This document shows positions 13,453-15,271 of a DNA stretch of 15,271 nucleotides, in pieces. A program made the translations under genes and the position numbers. The notes below the pieces were generated by a model. The model was given only the letters and a program-made list of their open reading frames with translations, made no database searches and was not told where the DNA came from. Each line of letters begins with the position of its first letter. The stretch's first letter is position 1. Source of the stretch: Bifidobacterium breve (GTDB lineage Bacteria; Actinomycetota; Acidimicrobiia; IMCC26256). The stretch lies in assembly GCA_945907055.1 (NCBI GenBank), contig CAMDSG010000026.1:1-15271 (forward strand), written 5' to 3'.

Positions 13453-13481
13453 AGTTAAGTAAGGTTACCCTAACCTAACAA
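13453..13481 (-). promoter_or_regulatory. Candidate efeU promoter
   Basis: On the minus strand, TTGTTA (13481-13476) and TTAACT (13458-13453) are 17 bases apart and flank the iron box, so a bound repressor would cover the promoter. It lies 49-77 bases before the efeU start. Confidence 0.4.
13460..13478 (-). promoter_or_regulatory. Iron box (DtxR/IdeR operator) of efeU
   Basis: The minus strand reads TTAGGTTAGGGTAACCTTA, matching 17 of 19 positions of the consensus TTAGGTTAGSCTAACCTAA. It lies 56-74 bases before the efeU ATG and between the candidate -35 and -10 elements, as expected for iron-dependent repression of an iron importer. Confidence 0.86.
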
Positions 13482-13517
13482 CTTGGATGCCGCCAAATCT
13501 AGAGAAATTTCAAGCAG

Positions 13518-13549
13518 AAACCCCGAAGTTCAGAGGTTTTGGGGGGTTT
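13518..13549 (-). terminator. Weak hairpin after cysO, possible terminator
   Basis: AAACCCC (13518-13524) and GGGGTTT (13543-13549) are perfect 7-bp complements with an 18-base loop, just past the cysO stop. No clean U run follows on the minus strand, so it may end the thrC-cysO transcript only weakly. Confidence 0.3.
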
Positions 13550-13561
13550 GGAGAGTGGTTT

Positions 13562-13834
13562 CTAGCCGCCCGCTACTGCCGGGACGATGCTGACAACCTC
13601 TCCTGGGGCAACCGGAGTATCGATTCCCTCGAGGAATCGGATGTCCTCCTCGGCTACGAAGATGTTCACGAATCGTCGAAGGCTGCCATCAGGCTCAGAG
13701 ATGCGCTCTCCAAATCCTGGGTGTGCCGCGTTTAGCGCTGCGAGTAACTCAGCGACAGTCGCTCCCTGAAGGTCGACTTCACCTGCACCACCGGTTAGTT
13801 CACGAAGCTGGGTTGGGATTCGAACGACTGTCAT
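13562..13834 (-). CDS. cysO: CysO-like sulfur-carrier protein (MoaD/ThiS family)
   Basis: This is a 90-residue ubiquitin-fold sulfur carrier. The C-terminal Gly-Gly is activated by an E1-like enzyme (MoeZ type) and turned into a thiocarboxylate, which hands sulfur to a PLP enzyme. The sequence follows mycobacterial CysO rather than MoaD or ThiS: RIPTQLRELTGG at the start, a variable middle, RRFVNIFVAEEDIRFLEG, and the terminal VVSIVPAVAGG ending exactly in Gly89-Gly90. In mycobacteria the partner is the cysteine synthase CysM, which uses O-phosphoserine. Here the partner gene is the threonine-synthase-like enzyme, whose stop codon overlaps this ATG (ATGA). The two are therefore translationally coupled and under the same SAM riboswitch. 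A GGAG lies about 10 bases upstream, inside the preceding gene. The hydrolase Mec and the activating enzyme are not in the window. Confidence 0.9.
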   Translation of the reverse strand: MTVVRIPTQLRELTGGAGEVDLQGATVAELLAALNAAHPGFGERISEPDGSLRRFVNIFVAEEDIRFLEGIDTPVAPGEVVSIVPAVAGG

Positions 13835-15075
13835 TTGGAGCTCTCCTCTAATGCTGGGAATGCGTCATGGAACGCCTCGATATTTGGCCTAATAGTTGCA
13901 GTTGGTCCGACCACCGGCGAGACAGCCTCAAGTGTCTTGAGCCCGTGACCAGTGATGTAGATAACGACGCGCTCGTCTGGGCGAATCACGCCGGACGCAG
14001 CAAGACGCGAGAGTGTTGCCACTGTGACGCCACCAGCAGTCTCAGCGAAGATGCCCTCCGTGCGAGCAAGCAGACGAATTGCGTCAACAATCTCGTCGTC
14101 AGTAACTGCTGCCATTGCACCACCAGTATTACGCACTGCATCAATTGCAAAGTACCCATCTGCAGGGTTACCTATCGCCAACGACTTCGCAATTGTGTCG
14201 GGCTTAACAGGCTTAATAACTTCGCTTCCCTCGAGAAACGCAGTCGCCACCGGGGAGCACCCAAGCGCCTGAGCACCAGAGACACGAACCGACGGCTCTG
14301 CATCGAGCAGACCAACCTCAAAGAGCTCGTGGAACCCTTTGTGAATCTTTGTTAGTTGAGAACCACTAGCGATAGGCACAACAACATGATCTGGTACCTG
14401 CCACCCAAGTTGCTCTGCAGTCTCGAAAGCAAGTGTTTTAGAGCCTTCTGCGTAATAAGGGCGTACATTGACATTCACAAAAGCCCAGGGATATGTACCG
14501 GCTAGCTCCGCGCATAGGCGGTTTACGTCGTCGTAGTTGCCATCTACTGCTACGAGGTTTCCGCCATAGACCGCAGTAGTTACGATCTTCCCGGCCTCAA
14601 GGTTGGATGGAATAAAGACATAAGACTCGAGACCAGCATGGGCCGCGTGTGCTGCAACAGAGTTAGCGAGGTTCCCTGTTGAAGCGCATGCCACAACCTT
14701 GAAACCAAACTCGAGTGCCTTCGAGAGCGCGACGCTAACAACGCGATCCTTGAAAGAGTTTGTTGGATTGAGCGTGTCGTTCTTGATCCAAAGTTCACCG
14801 AGTCCAAGCTCTGCAGCGAGTCTGGGTGCTCGTACCAGCGGAGTAAAACCGGCACCGAGGTCTACTGACTCCTGGCGCTCCGATGGGAGAAGATCTGCAT
14901 AACGCCAGACGCTCAACGGCCCCGCTGCGATGCTCTCTCGCGATACTGAGGCGCGGATTGCGTCATAGTCGTAGGCAACCTCTAAGGGACCAAAACACCA
15001 TGAACAGGTATACGAGGGCTCAATCGGATACTCCCGACCACACTCTCGACACTTAAGTGCCGTTACGAAAGTCAC
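13831..15075 (-). CDS. thrC: Threonine-synthase-like PLP enzyme, probably serving sulfur metabolism
   Basis: This is a 414-residue fold-type II PLP enzyme of the long threonine-synthase form. An N-terminal zinc ribbon (Cys9, Cys12, Cys24, Cys27) is followed by FTPLVRAPRLAAELG, the substrate/PLP segment DTLNPTNSFKDR with the Schiff-base Lys109, the cofactor-loop motif ASTGNLANS (131-139), and the ASGSQL loop (236-241). Threonine synthase converts O-phosphohomoserine to threonine. That assignment follows the fold and motifs. However, the gene is preceded by a SAM-I riboswitch and overlaps a CysO-like sulfur-carrier gene, which suggests instead a sulfhydrylation reaction, for example homocysteine from O-phosphohomoserine. 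The start is GTG 15075 with AAGGAG eight bases upstream. Threonine synthase proper remains possible. No hom or thrB is in view. Confidence 0.92.
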   Translation of the reverse strand: MTFVTALKCRECGREYPIEPSYTCSWCFGPLEVAYDYDAIRASVSRESIAAGPLSVWRYADLLPSERQESVDLGAGFTPLVRAPRLAAELGLGELWIKNDTLNPTNSFKDRVVSVALSKALEFGFKVVACASTGNLANSVAAHAAHAGLESYVFIPSNLEAGKIVTTAVYGGNLVAVDGNYDDVNRLCAELAGTYPWAFVNVNVRPYYAEGSKTLAFETAEQLGWQVPDHVVVPIASGSQLTKIHKGFHELFEVGLLDAEPSVRVSGAQALGCSPVATAFLEGSEVIKPVKPDTIAKSLAIGNPADGYFAIDAVRNTGGAMAAVTDDEIVDAIRLLARTEGIFAETAGGVTVATLSRLAASGVIRPDERVVIYITGHGLKTLEAVSPVVGPTATIRPNIEAFHDAFPALEESSK

Positions 15076-15100
15076 TGACTTAACTCCTTATCTCCCACGG

Positions 15101-15146
15101 CCGGGACCATCCCGGTCGTTCTCGACGCGCTCTTGAGCGCCTCGAG
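15101..15146 (-). other. Leader hairpins between SAM aptamer and thrC start (expression platform)
   Basis: Two stable hairpins occupy the leader. One is CTCGA...TCGAG around GCGCT-CAAG-AGCGC (15121-15146). The other is CCGGGA-TGG-TCCCGG (15101-15115). Neither is followed by a U run, so control is probably not by a simple intrinsic terminator. A CCCCTT element further up (about 15150-15156) is partly complementary to the AAGGAG ribosome site, which fits sequestering control of translation. This is inferred from base pairing by eye. Confidence 0.45.
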
Positions 15147-15176
15147 CGGAAGGGGTGTCCCTGTCGCTCTCGGGCT

Positions 15177-15263
15177 GCTCATCGTTCGGGCATTGGCACC
15201 TGACGCATAAGCGTTGGTTGCCGCGGCTTCATAGGGCCCGTCCCTCAGCCGCTCTCGATGAGC
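15177..15263 (-). ncRNA. SAM-I (S-box) riboswitch aptamer upstream of thrC-cysO
   Basis: On the minus strand, the P1 stem GCTCATC (15263-15257) pairs with GATGAGC (15183-15177). Inside are the conserved GAGAG...GAGGGA region, P2 (GCGGC 15252-15248 with GCCGC 15227-15223), GGGCCCTATGAAGCC, the invariant GGCAACC (15222-15216), P3 (ACGC-loop-GCGT, 15214-15203), GGTGCCAATGCC (15200-15189), then the closing GAACGATGAG. This is the complete order of SAM-I core elements in about 87 bases. High S-adenosylmethionine should switch off the downstream genes. The aptamer ends about 100 bases before the GTG start. The promoter lies beyond the window edge. Confidence 0.95.
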
Positions 15264-15271
15264 GCGTTGTT

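Overview
The window looks like a chromosomal segment of an actinomycete (Actinomycetota, probably outside the very GC-rich genera), with moderate GC content. The evidence is a HemQ-type coproheme decarboxylase, a stand-alone CIRCE-controlled groEL, an IdeR/DtxR-type iron box, GlnR-like boxes upstream of amt, an LppX/LprAFG-like lipoprotein and a mycobacterial CysO-like sulfur carrier. Several genes (hemQ, the DtxR-family gene) have promoter-like elements so close to the start codon that near-leaderless transcription is plausible. The exact lineage cannot be fixed from the sequence alone.

Layout, left to right. Positions 1-545 (minus) hold the 5' part of an ammonium transporter gene, with GlnR-like boxes upstream. 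Next comes a 1001-residue cytoplasmic PAS-PAS-PAS-GAF-GGDEF-EAL protein (minus), then a conserved actinobacterial protein of unknown function (minus) with a doubtful small divergent ORF. Positions 4.7-6.7 kb (minus) carry a lipoprotein, HemQ and a stand-alone NIL-domain protein. groEL (minus) ends in a strong terminator and starts behind a CIRCE operator. That intergenic region is shared with a divergent DtxR-family metalloregulator that lacks two of the classical primary-site ligands. Downstream of the regulator (plus) lies a small cassette: a DUF1330 protein followed by two tandem paralogues of an unrecognised calycin/lipocalin-like family. After these come, on the minus strand, a secreted seven-bladed RCC1/BLIP-II-like propeller joined to a Calx-beta domain, an orphan EfeU/FTR1 iron permease behind a 17/19 iron box, and a thrC-like/cysO-like operon.

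The most notable finding is at the right end. The threonine-synthase-like gene and the overlapping CysO-like sulfur-carrier gene sit behind a clear SAM-I (S-box) riboswitch. SAM control makes little sense for threonine synthesis. It makes good sense if this PLP enzyme uses O-phosphohomoserine (or a related substrate) with a CysO-type protein thiocarboxylate to make homocysteine or another sulfur amino acid. Secondary points of interest are the altered metal site of the DtxR-family regulator, the iron box at efeU, the DUF1330/calycin cassette, the GlnR boxes at amt, and a duplicated C-terminal tail of the NIL gene.

No CRISPR array, insertion sequence, tRNA or rRNA was seen. No gene-free stretch exceeds about 200 bases.
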